Origin: Neocallimastix lanati (nom. inval.)
Lineage: Eukaryota; Neocallimastigomycota; Neocallimastigomycetes; Neocallimastigales; Neocallimastigaceae
Length of the DNA: 64,000 bases
Reading direction: 5' to 3'
Assembly (NCBI GenBank): GCA_016946835.1
Contig: JACVTC010000047.1
Coordinates: 380,001-444,000 of the forward strand
The first letter of the stretch is position 1, and the number at the start of each line of letters is the position of its first letter. Below the pieces are notes generated by a model. It was not told the DNA's origin, ran no database searches, and worked only from the letters and a program-made list of their open reading frames with translations. Made by a program: the position numbers and the translations under genes. This document shows, in pieces, positions 37,843-49,100 of this stretch.

Positions 37843-38655
37843 ATGGAGGGTCAACAACCAAACCAACTACCGATTCATCCTGCTACTCAACTGAAAATTA
37901 TTAACGATCCACCGTTATTTTCTGGATCTACAAAGGATCTTGATGGTTTTTTAACTCGAGTGGAATTGGCAATTGAGGTGAATCCTCATAGATTCCCCGA
38001 TGATAGGAGAAGAGTAATGTTTGTAATCTCCTATTTAACAGGAAAAGCTTTAAATTGGGCTTCATGCCTTAGAAGGAATAACAATCCTGTCTTAGGAAAT
38101 TATGGAAATTTTATTGCTGAACTTCGTAGAAATTTCGGAGACCCTGATGTAGAAGCTGTTATTGCTAACGGAAAATTGTGTAACATACGCCAATTTAAAT
38201 ATGGACATGTTGTAGAGTATATCTCCGAGTTCCAAAAAATAAGTCAATACTCCGACTTTAATTAACCGGCCAAGATATACATGTTTATAAAAGGTCTCCA
38301 TTATAAGATGAGAGAAAAACTTGCTATTGTTAATCCAAACCCAGACAATTTGGAAAACTTATTTAGAGAGGTCGTAACGATTGAAAATCTAACAAAAAGA
38401 AACGATCTTAGAGAATATTATCTTACTCATCAGGACAGACGGAACTACAACCAAAATGACCCCATGGATGTCGATCTTTACCGAATTAAAAAGGGTCAAA
38501 CTGCTACTAGATACTTTCCCTCTCACAGAAAAAATTACAATGAGCAAAATAACCCTTTTAGGGAAGAACGAAAAAGAAAGGGCTTATGCTTCGTTTGTGG
38601 TAAGGCTGGGCATTTACAGTTTAATTGCCCTAACAAGAAAAACCAAAAAATATAA
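37843..38655 (+). pseudogene. Chromovirus Gag (one in-frame stop)
   Basis: The capsid-like region starts at ATG 37843 and includes NDPPLFSGSTKDLDGFLTRV, typical of Ty3/gypsy retrotransposon Gag. The frame is interrupted only by a TAA at 38263-38265, then continues in the same frame (KGLHYKMREKLAIVN) to a nucleocapsid zinc knuckle CFVCGKAGHLQFNC and a stop at 38653. Gag coats the element RNA in cytoplasmic particles. Protease-pol follows in the -1 frame at an A-rich stretch without a classical slippery heptamer. Confidence 0.9.
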
Positions 38656-38657
38656 AA

Positions 38658-41600
38658 CTCATCAATAGAGCATCTGATACAGAAGCAGCTTCAACTTCTT
38701 CCTCTGCGCCGACTTCTTCTGTCAGACGAATTAAAAAGATTTGTGAAAATGAAAATGTTTACAGAATTCTTGATATTGTTGAAAAAGAAAATATGTTCTT
38801 TAAAGGTAAAACAAATATCCTTGATTTCTACATTAAAACCAACAATTCCGAAGAAACTAAAGTGAAGGTTCTTATTGACTCAGGTTCTGACATTAACTGC
38901 ATGCATCCTGAATTTGCTAGGGTTAATAAAATCAACTTGATCAATGCTGATAATTCCTTTAAAGTTGCTGGTCTTGGTTATGGTTTATCTACTGTTAAGA
39001 AAATGACAGAAAAATGTATCCTCCGTTTTAAGAATCACTTGGAAGTTATTCAATTATACGCCCTTCGTATCCCCAATGTAGATATCATTTTAGGACTCCC
39101 TTGGATTGAAAAACATTGCCCTATTAACTACCATGATTCAAAGAAAATCTCTTTCAGTTCAGGATACTGTGCTCGACACTGTAATGTAGGGAAAAGAAAT
39201 AGAAAAAATAAGAATAAAAAGAAGTTAAATAAAATTTCTACTAAAGGAAAGGAACCATATGAAGAAATTTCCGTAACAAAGGAAAAAAATAATCCTAAGC
39301 GTAAGTATTCCTTCGAATCTGATTCCGATATGGATTCTGATGAAGAAATTACGATTAGAGGTCGTTGTACTCGTATTAAAACTTGTAGTGAAAAAGAAGA
39401 ACTTAATGATGTAAAAAATTTTTGTATAATTAATTATGATAGTGATGTAAATGATAGTTTTATGTTTGATAATGATGATGAAATTTATGAATTTGGTGAT
39501 AGTAATAATATTAATTTAGATGAATTAAATAAAATTTGTAAAATTGATATTTTATGTAATAATGTAACAAAAAGTTGTAATCATAATGATAATTTAAATA
39601 AAGATGAAAATAAAAAGTATATTTCTAAAAAGTGTTCTGTGAAAAATTTGTGTTGTATCTGTAATTGTTTAAAAATTAGTAATTTTGAGAATAAATTAAA
39701 TCAAAAAATTATAGGAATACCTCCTATTTATAACAATTACGCAGAAGTATTCAATGAAAGAAATTGCAACGTACTCCCTCCACATCGTGAATATGATTGT
39801 GAAATAAGATTAAAGGATAATTCAAATTTATTTTATGGTCCAATATATCCCTTAACTGAGGCAGAACGAGATGAACTAAAAAAGTATATAAAAGAAAATT
39901 TAGAAAAAGGATTCATTAGGAAATCCAAGTCACCCGCTGGTGCACCTGTATTATTTGTTAAAAAGAAAGATGGTTCATTGAGATTATGTGTTGATTATAG
40001 AAAATTGAATGAAATGACCATCCGTAATTCTTATCCTCTTCCTTTAATAAGTGAATTATTAGATAGAGTTAAAGGTGCAAAATATTTTACCAAGTTGGAC
40101 TTAAAGTCTGCCTATAATTCAGTAAGAATTAAAGAAAGTGATGAGTACAAGACTGCATTTCGTACTAGATATGGTCATTTTGAATATTTAGTTATGCCTT
40201 TTGGCTTAAAAAATGCTCCAGCCACCTTCCAGCATTTTATAAATGATGTTCTTAGCGATTACTTAGATGATTTTGTTATTTCTTACATTGATGATATATT
40301 AATTTATTCGAATAGTTTAGAGGAACATCATGAACACGTTAAAAAGGTGCTTAAAAAATTATTAGAAAATAACTTGTACATTAAATTAGAGAAATGTGAA
40401 TTCGATGTTACTGAAACCTCTTTCCTTGGTTACATTTTATCAAAAGATGGTTTGAAAGTTGATCCTGAAAAGGTTAAAGCTATCCTAGATTGGCCTGTCC
40501 CTTCTAATGTAAAGGAAATACAATCATTTATTGGATTATGTAATTATTATAGAATTTTTATCAAGGATTTTGCTAAGATTGCGCGGCCCTTACATAAACT
40601 TACCAGGAAAAATGTTCCATTTCTCTGGGGTTCTGATCAACAAAAATCCTTTGATAAATTAAAAGAACTTTTTACTTCTGCTCCAATTTTAAGAAATCCT
40701 GATAGTAACAAACCTTTCATTGTGGAAACTGATGCTTCCAATTTCGCTGTTGGAGCTATACTTTCCCAAGAATTTGATGGTCAGTTACACCCAATTGCTT
40801 TTATTTCTACCAGTTTAACCAAATCTCAACTGAATTACCCCATTTATGATAAAGAGCTTCTTGCAATTAAAGTTGCTTTGGAAGAATGGCGTCATTACCT
40901 TGAAGGTGCTCGCCATCCATTTACTATTTATACTGATCATAAAAACCTTACTTTTCCTAGGAAGCCTGAGCTACTTTCTTAACGACAAATTCGTTGGTAT
41001 GAATTTCTTTCTCGTTTCGATTTTAATCTTGTGTATCGTTCTGGTAAAAAATCTGGTAAACCAGATATTCTGTCAAGAAGAAGTGATCATTTATTTGATT
41101 GTTCTCGCGATGTTTCTTGTTGTGTTATTAATCGTAACTTACGTGATGAGTCCTTGATTAATTCTATTTTGAAATCTTTAAATAATGATGATCTTTTTAT
41201 AAAAATTAAATCCTTTATTTTAAATAATAGTAAAGTTAATCCACCTATTAAATTTGTTGATAAGTGTAAAATTGATAAGGAAGGTTTCTTACTTTTTGAT
41301 AACTTAATTTATGTTCCTCAGAATATTCGCACAAGAGTTCTTGAAATACACCATGACTCTGCTACTGCTGGTCATTTCGGTGTACGCAAAACATTTGATT
41401 TGATTAATCGTAACTTTTGGTGGCCTAAGTTACGTAATGATTTTAAAAAGTTTGTTAAGTCCTGTGAAACTTGCTGCAAAGCTAAAGTTCCAAGACATTA
41501 GCCCTACGGTCTTTTATCTCCTTTGTCTACCTCCGACAGACCATGATCAGACATCTCCATGGATTTTATTGTTGAATTACCGAAATCCAAAGATATGACC

Positions 41601-41781
41601 ACTGTCATGACTGTTGTAGATAGATTGACTAAAATGGCACATTTTATTCCCTTACGTTGTCTTCCTACTGCGTCCATTGCTGCTGATTCTTTTATTAGTA
41701 ATATCTTTAGGTTGCATGGTTTTCCTGATTCCATTGTTTCCGACAGAGGTACGCAATTTACTTCTGAATTTTGGAACCGCC
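38658..41781 (+). pseudogene. Chromovirus Pol, 5' part (protease, RT, RNase H, integrase N-half)
   Basis: Open from about 38658, with the first ATG at 38793. Protease VLIDSGSDINCM; RT with LRLCVDYRKLNEM, LDLKSAYN and the catalytic SYIDDILIYS; RNase H with VETDASNFAVGA, YDKELLAIKVA and YTDHKNL; integrase with an H-H-C-C finger (HHDSATAGHFGVRKT ... CETCCKAK), first Asp in ISMDFIVELP and second Asp in SDRGTQFTSEFW. Stops interrupt the frame at 40980 (TAA), 41499 (TAG) and 41544 (TGA), all at positions where the family has sense codons. The frame is cut at 41781 by a solo LTR with TSD CCGCC. Confidence 0.92.
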
Positions 41782-42677
41782 TGTCACGAAATGGTTCTTG
41801 ACAATAAATTTAAAAATAAACACTTAAAACCTTTAAAATAAAATAAGTAAAATATTTTTATTTATATTTATTTTATTAATTATAAATTTATTATCAAAAA
41901 CACATTAATTAACTTAATAAGTTAGTGTTTAATAATAATTTTATTTTATTAATAAAAACTCAAAGTATAAAATATTTTTAGAGGAAAATCTACTCCTATT
42001 TATATAAAAATTTTGATAAATAAAATAAAGAAATTTTAATGAATTAAAAATAACCAATCAAGCTATTTTTCTTAATAAAAATAAAAATAAAATAAAAATA
42101 ATAATAATATATATTTTTTTGGAAAAATAAAGGTTTCGAACTTGAGAAGTTCGAACTAAAGTCTTAGTTACTAACAACTAAGACATTATGCTAATTTTTA
42201 TGATTCGTTGATACGTGACCACTATAAAAATGGTATTTAGGTAGATTCTTTAGGTTAAAGAAATACTTAAATATTATTGGTCAATAATAATTTTATAATA
42301 ATATATATAATTTTAGAATAATAATTATTAAACGGAGAATTCTTTTATTTATAAGTTTATACTTATGATAAATTAATTCATATAAATAGCTATTTTATAT
42401 TTTATTTTAGTATAGTTAAAAAGAGATATTATATATATTTGAGATAATTAATTATAATATTTATATAAGAGAGTAATAATAATAATTTATGTAATAATTA
42501 ATAATTAATAATAAATAAAGAGAACATTAAAAAGATATATTTATTACTTTATTTTGTATTATTGTATGTGTTATTTCTATTTAATATTAGAATATATTAT
42601 TTTGTCATAATTCCTTATTGTCATTGCCCATAAATAAATATTAATTTAGATACATAAATAAAATACCGTATCATCGT
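41782..42677. mobile_element. Solo LTR C (TSD CCGCC), split near its end
   Basis: Begins TGTCACGAAATGG directly after CCGCC (41777-41781); its last bases TACC lie at 51217-51220, followed by the second CCGCC (51221-51225). About 900 bp in total. The usual terminal CA reads CC. The intact gypsy element inserted about 4 bp before its end. The first bases resemble those of the LTR at 62834 (TGTAACGAAT), so they may be one family. Confidence 0.75.
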
Positions 42678-43696
42678 TGATAAAGAATGAATTAATAACC
42701 TTTATTTTATTATTAATAATTCTTTACTAAATTGTACTTTCCTATATTCTTCATAACCTAAACCTCATTGTAAATTTAATTTATTTTGATATAAATTAAT
42801 TTTAACTTGTAAATAATGTAAATAAATTTTAATTAATTACTTTATTGTTATATTATTAAATATATGTATATATTAAAATACAATTATAAATATTAAAATT
42901 ATACTTTTAAGATACTAAATTATTAAAACTATTAATTAAATATTATTATAAAAATTATTATAAAATTATTAAAATTATTAATTAAATATTATTCTAAAAA
43001 TTATTATAAATTATTAATATTATAAAATTATTAAAATTATTAAATATTATTATAAAAATTTATATATTATAACTATTAAATATTATTATAAAATTATTAA
43101 GATTATTAATTAAATTTATTATTAAAAATTATTATTAAAAATTTTTACTTATTATAAAAATTATTATTTAAATATTATCAAATTTATTAATTAAATATTA
43201 TAAAAATTTTATTTTATTTTGAAAATAATTACAAGTATTATTTAAAATAATTAAAGATTATTAAATTTATTATATTAATCTTTAAAAACAATTTATTTAA
43301 CTTAAAAATATCAAAGAAAATAGTAAAAACTATTTTCTATATATTTATTTTATAATTATTTTTAATTAAATTATATTTGAATATTATATTATTATATTTA
43401 TAAAAATTAAAACAAAAATGAATTATTGATATAAAATTAATTCAATAATTCTATAAAATTACTTAAATTATAAACAATTAATTATACTTTAAATTTATAA
43501 AAAAATATAAATATTGTAACAATTTCTTAAAAATTAAATATGTGTACTTTAAATAAAAAAAAAAACTTTTATATTAATAAAAAAAATAAATAATTTCTAA
43601 TAAAGAAAGATTTATTTTTTTTAAAATCAAAGCAGGGTAATACCCGTCCCCCCCTGCTTGATTTTAAATATCTAAGTGTCAACCCCGAGTCTACCA
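42678..43696 (+). repeat. Gypsy 5' LTR
   Basis: 1,019 bp, TGATAAAGAATG ... GAGTCTACCA. It contains an inverted pair AATCAAAGCAGGG / CCCTGCTTGATT (about 43625-43665), a stem of about 12 bp with a C-rich loop near its 3' end that may act in RNA 3'-end formation. Confidence 0.95.
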
Positions 43697-43700
43697 AAAT

Positions 43701-43717
43701 TGGTGGAGATATCGGGG
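43701..43717 (+). promoter_or_regulatory. Gypsy tRNA primer-binding site
   Basis: TGGTGGAGATATCGGGG starts four bases after the LTR. Its complement ends TATCTCCACCA and is preceded by CCCGA, which fits a T-arm strand, an acceptor strand of seven bases, a discriminator A and CCA. The tRNA species was not identified. Confidence 0.8.
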
Positions 43718-43729
43718 AAGAAGAAGAAG

Positions 43730-43761
<32 letters not shown>

Positions 43762-44016
43762 GAAGAAGAAGAAGAAGACCAAGAAAAAGAAGACCAAGAA
43801 AAAGAAGACCAAGAAGTAGACCAAGTGGAAGAAGACCAAGAAAAAGAAGACCAAGAAGTAGACCAAGTGGAAGAAGACCAAGAAAAAGAAGACCAAGAAG
43901 AAAACCAAGAAGAAGACCAAGAAGAAGACCAAGAAGAAGACCAAGAAGAAGACCAAGAAGAAGACCAAGAAGAAGACCAAGAAGAAGACCAAGAAGAAGA
44001 CCAAGAAGAAGAGACC
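43718..44016 (+). repeat. GAA / GAAGACCAAGAA repeat tract in gypsy leader
   Basis: A GAA microsatellite grades into a 12-bp repeat GAAGACCAAGAA with variants. Both strands are open across it (EEDQ repeats one way, WSSS the other), but no frame has retroelement homology, so it is best taken as non-coding leader. Confidence 0.85.
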
Positions 44017-44116
44017 AAGAAGGAAATTGGAACTACTAGGACTTATTTTTTTTTTTGGAATTATGAGAATAATTTTTTTTAAATTAAATTTAATAGAATT
44101 AAATTAAATTAAATTA

Positions 44117-44170
<54 letters not shown>

Positions 44171-45168
44171 ACTTTTATAATCATCATCATCAAATTTTTT
44201 TTTATTGTTATCGGTTTTTGTGTTGTTGTTGTGGTTGGTGTTGTTGTTGTGGTTGGTGTTGTTGTTGTGATTGTTGTTGTTGTGGTAGTAATAAAAATTA
44301 ACATCAGTTTTATTTGGTCTTCGCGTGCTCCAAATAAAACTATATACTGAGTTTACTGCGTACTAAGCAGTTATAGATAATTCTATAATTGCGAGTGGTT
44401 TAATCAGGTGTTTGGAGAGGGGCCGGTTACGAACTAATCGAACCCCGATTAGATATAGCGGTAAATACTGTTGGGAAGCAGAAATTACCCTATAGATCAC
44501 CCATTATACGTTCAACACGGTTTGGGTGCTCCTCCACTTGACTCAGGCAAATTCACTTAGTATACCGAAATACTAAGGTCCCTCTGCGTGGTCGGCAGTT
44601 GTAATAGATAGCGGTTTTTCAAGTTGTATTAGGTTTGTTAATTTACCTTGTTTTTAATTAAGTTTATTTGTTTTTTTTAAGTTGTAATTATATAAACTTA
44701 ATAATAATTGTAATTGTAATTGTAATTGTAAATATTGTAATAATAACCGATAACAAATAAATAAATAAATAAAAAAAAAAAAAAAAAAAAAAAAAATATT
44801 AATTTTTGTGTTTTTAAATATTTTTAATTGCTATATTAAAAAAAAAAAAATTTTTTTTGTAAATAATTGTATATATTTTTTTTATTTAAGTAAAGATAAA
44901 CGAAAGGGGTTATTAGCTTGAAAGAATAGTGAACACTCCAACTAGTTTATTAATTTATATTTATTCTAGTGTCCAGGAGGGGGAGTACGGGTGTATATAG
45001 CAAAATTAAATATACACTAGCCGGAAACGTCTCACTAGAGATATAAATTACTTAAATATATAATTTTAATTGTAAATAAATAAATAAATAAATAAAAATA
45101 TAGCAATTAAATAATTAATAAAACAATTTTTTTATTTTATTTTTTTTAAAAGTGTGTTTTTTTTTAAA
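44017..45168 (+). other. Long structured 5' leader of the gypsy element
   Basis: About 1.1 kb of untranslated leader. Between 44290 and 44640 and between 44895 and 45050 the sequence is far less A+T-rich than elsewhere. It forms clear hairpins: CTAATCG/CGATTAG (44434-44452) and CTTAGTAT/ATACTAAG with loop ACCGAA (44556-44577). A packaging signal or translation control element is a reasonable inference. Confidence 0.5.
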
Positions 45169-46125
45169 ATGAGTACAATTAATTTTAAAGATTTAAAAAA
45201 GGAACTTAAGGATATTGAAAAAATATCCAAAGAAAATTTAGATGTTAAAACTTGGAAGTCTGATTTAGAGCTTTGGATAAAGCTTGAACATGTTGAAGAC
45301 TCCAAGATTATATTTTATGCCTGTGTTTTAACCTCAATTGGTGAAACCAGGAAAGTCATCCAAGAATTAATGGATGATAATGATAAAGATGATGATAGTG
45401 ATAGTGATGATGATGATGATGATAATGATGATGATGATGATAATTATAAGGATATTGATGATGAAAATGAAGATGATGATAATGAAGAAGATAAAGAAAT
45501 TGATAAAAAGAATAAGGCTTATCCTTCCCTTAATAGAATTGTAAAAGCTATAGAAGAATTTTATGGCATTAGGGAGGATCAAAATAATTTATTAAGAGAG
45601 CTACGTGCTCTAAGAATTAAGAGGAATGAAAGAATCAAAGATTTTAATATTAAGTATAAAACTTTATATTTAAAATTAAATAAAAAGAAAAGAAGTCAGA
45701 TAAGTGTTTTAGATTACACAGACTCCATTGAAAACAATATTGAAGCCTGGAAACGTCTAACCTTATTTGATAACATTTCTCTGTCAAAAGCCTTTAAAAT
45801 TGCTGAAAAAGCAGATAGGTTAAATTATATGGGTAGTAATCAAAGAAGACATCCTTCTACCCCTTCACCTTCTGCAAATACATCTTCTTTTAATAATAGA
45901 GTTAATTTTCATCCTCCTATTAAAAATAAATTAGAACAAAAAGTTAATATTAAACCTAAAGAAGATAATGACATAGAGGAATTAACAAGAAAAATGAGAA
46001 GTTTAACAATAAAGGCTTATTATTTCTGTAAAGAACCAGGTCATTATCAAAACAATTGCCCAAAGTTGAGAGCAATTGTTGAGAAAAATAGGAAGGAAAT
46101 TAGAAACAATAAACGTTTAAATTGA
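45169..46125 (+). CDS. gag: Gypsy Gag
   Basis: About 318 residues from the first ATG (MSTINFKDLKK). It has a capsid-type helical region, an acidic Asp/Asn run encoded by a GAT microsatellite (about 45376-45500), then a capsid second half (YGIREDQNNLLRELRALRIK) and a C-terminal zinc-knuckle region YYFCKEPGHYQNNC. A CCHC knuckle should read C-x2-C-x4-H-x4-C; here the first Cys is Tyr (TAT). The stop TGA (46123-46125) directly follows a slippery heptamer, so a fraction of ribosomes should produce Gag-Pol. Gag forms the virus-like particle in the cytoplasm. Confidence 0.92.
   Translation: MSTINFKDLKKELKDIEKISKENLDVKTWKSDLELWIKLEHVEDSKIIFYACVLTSIGETRKVIQELMDDNDKDDDSDSDDDDDDNDDDDDNYKDIDDENEDDDNEEDKEIDKKNKAYPSLNRIVKAIEEFYGIREDQNNLLRELRALRIKRNERIKDFNIKYKTLYLKLNKKKRSQISVLDYTDSIENNIEAWKRLTLFDNISLSKAFKIAEKADRLNYMGSNQRRHPSTPSPSANTSSFNNRVNFHPPIKNKLEQKVNIKPKEDNDIEELTRKMRSLTIKAYYFCKEPGHYQNNCPKLRAIVEKNRKEIRNNKRLN
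46116..46122 (+). promoter_or_regulatory. -1 programmed frameshift heptamer
   Basis: In the gag frame the bases read T TTA AAT followed immediately by TGA. This is the X XXY YYZ form, and pol is open in exactly the -1 frame from this point (TTG codon at 46122). Confidence 0.85.
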
Positions 46126-49100
46126 GTAATGGGATAAGAAGCTCTCCCATACTTAATAAAGCAGCTTCACTTAAATATCAAAAAGAAATTAAAAATTCTC
46201 GTCTTTCTAATATTGAAGAAACTCCTGCTAATAAAAGGGTGGTTAATAAAAAGAAAGTTGATTATTTAGTAGGAGCATCTAAACGTAAAATTTATGATGT
46301 TAATAATGATGAAGGTAGTGCAGAGAAAAGGATTCATAAGTCGTTGAAGGAGAATCCTAAACCTATAATAACTCCTGCATTACGAAAACAGAAAGAACGA
46401 GAAGTAAAAGAAAATAATATAAGTAATAAAATTGTTAAACAAATTAAACCATCTATTCTAGCTCAACCACGAATTGAAAAAGAAAAAGAGATTGAAAGAC
46501 AAATTCGTGATAATGAAAGAGCTAGTAATAGTAATACTAATTATAGTAATAATCATAGTAATGATAATAGTAATGATAATATTAATAATAATTCATTAGT
46601 GAATGATGAAGTTATTATAAATAATGTAAATAATGATAAAAGAAAGAATAAAAATTTAATGAAAGAAAATAATGATAATAAAAAAAGTATTGTGAAGGAG
46701 AATAATAAAGTAATTGATTTAACAAAGGTGTTAATTAGTAAAGATAAAGATACTCAAAAAGAAAATAAAAGTTCTAGAGTATCTAGGAAAATTAAGATGC
46801 AATCGGGGGAAGAAGAATATGATATTCTTAAAGATTTAAATTCTGCCCATTGCAATATTACTTTTGGACAGTTATTGGATGCTGCTCCAAAATTAAGATA
46901 TAAGGTTTCACAGGGTATTAAATTGGATAGGGACCAATCTAATATCTCTGGGGTGTTGGATAATGTGTCAGCCACGACTGTGGTCGTTAATAACATAGAC
47001 CACACTTATAAAAGTAAAGGTAACGAACCATGTGAAGAGGATATTGCCATGGTTGATGTTACAGTTGAAGGTGTTTCGGGGAAGGCTTTAATTGATTCAT
47101 GTAGTAATTTAAGTATAATTACTCAACAATTTTTAGATAAGCTTCCGTCCGAATATGAACCTATTGATATTAGTCGTGGCAGAATTAGGTTGGCAACTAA
47201 GAATGATGATTACTCGGAAGGTTATATCATTCGGGTGCCAGTAAAGATTAATAATCTTGTATTAATGGTTAATTGTAGAATAGTAGAAAAGGAGGATCCT
47301 TTTTACGATATTCTAATTAACTTAAAAACCCAAATTGATTATAATTTGTTTATCCACCCCATTTTATATAGTTTGTGTCAAATTACTCCTGAGGGAGTAA
47401 TTGACGTTATTGCACCTATTAATAATGATTATGAAGATGAAGAAAAGTTGTTGTGTATGATTAAGGCTTTGGATGAGGATTCCAAAAAGAATGATTTAAA
47501 GAAAATTGAAGGATTATCCCCAAAGCAATATATTCATCATGAAATTTTCCTAAATACTTTAAACGAAAAATATAAAGATGAAATAATTAAAATTCTGGAG
47601 GAGAACTTAGAAATAGTTGCTACTTCTTCAGAAGAATTAACACCTTCTGATCTTCCTCCACATAAGATTAATTTAATTCCTGGTGCGAAACCAGTTAAGC
47701 AAAGGTGCTATAGATTAGTTAAATTTAAGTCGGATATACTTAAGGAGGAATTAATTAAATTAATTAATAAGAAATTAATTGAACCTTCTTGTTCCGAATG
47801 GTCATCGCCAATAGTGTTAGTACCGAAGAAGAACGGTAAATGGCGATTATGTATTGATTATCGTAAGGTTAATGATTTAACAGTTAAAGATTCTTATTCA
47901 TTACCTTACATTGATGAGATATTTGATAGTTTAGATGGGGCACAGATTTTTACAACAATGGATCTTTACTCTGGTTATCATCAAATTTTGATGGATGAGG
48001 AAAGTGTAGAAATTACCACCTTCACCACAAAATTTGGTAACTACCAATTCAAGGTTATGCCTTTTGGTTTAACCGGAGCCCCAGCTACATTTCAAAGGGA
48101 AATGAATAGGATTCTTTTCCCATTTATAGGAAAGTTTGTTTTTAACTTTATAGATGATATTTTAATATACTCTAAGAGTATAGAAGAACATATAAGCCAC
48201 ATTAGGCAAGTGTTGGAAGTATTTCGCCAACACAAATTAAAAATTAACATTGAAAAATGTGCCTTTATGCAGACTGAAGTAGAAGTCTTAGGTCATAAGG
48301 CATCAGTGAAAGGTTTAAGTCCCCAGGATAGCAAAATTAAGGCTATCAAGGAGTGGGTAGCACCTGTTGATGTTCATGAATTACGATCTTTTCTTGGAGC
48401 AGTAGGATATTATAGAAACTTTATTGATAAATATGCCCAAATCTCTGCTCCTTTATGTAAATTATTAAGAAAGAATGTTAAATATAAATGGAATAATGAA
48501 CATCAACAAAGTTTTGATCTGTTAAAAGAAAAGTTAATAAATGCTCCAATTTTAAAATATCCAAGTTTTAATCAAAGGTTTATAATTAGAACGGATGCTT
48601 CCTATGAAGGTATTGGAGGAGTATTACTCCAAGAAGATTTAGAAACCAAAAAGGAACATCCAGTTCATTATATAAGTAGAAGTTTAAGTAAAGCCGAGAA
48701 AAATTATGGCATTACTGACTTGGAAGGAGCTGCATTAATTTATTGTATTACTAAGTTGAAATCTTATATATTAGGAAATCCTAATAAAACAGTAGTAATA
48801 ACAGATCATAAACCTTTAATCAGTTTCTTTAAAAATAAGGAACCTAATAATGCTAGGCAAGCAAGGTGGTGCTTAACTGTTAGTACCCTTGGTGTTGAAA
48901 TTCAATATCAAATGGGTAAGAAAAATGTGTTAGCCGATGCATTATCTAGGATGAAGAAAAGAGATGATTCTGTGGTATTGGCAACTAAGTTAACTTCAAA
49001 GGAAGAAGAAGAGTTGCTTTCTAAAACTATTAAAGACTTTATAAATGAAAAATTTGTTACGATAGATGGTGAAGATTACTTTGTTGATGGTAATGACTAT

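Noticed and set aside
38649-38660. Classical -1 slippery heptamer at the chromovirus gag-pol junction
   Set aside because: Pol is in the -1 frame, but the A-rich stretch does not fit the X XXY YYZ pattern in the gag frame.
43569-44082. WSSS-, LVFF- and EEDQ-repeat proteins on both strands
   Set aside because: All are translations of the GAAGACCAAGAA repeat in the gypsy leader; no homology or conserved start.
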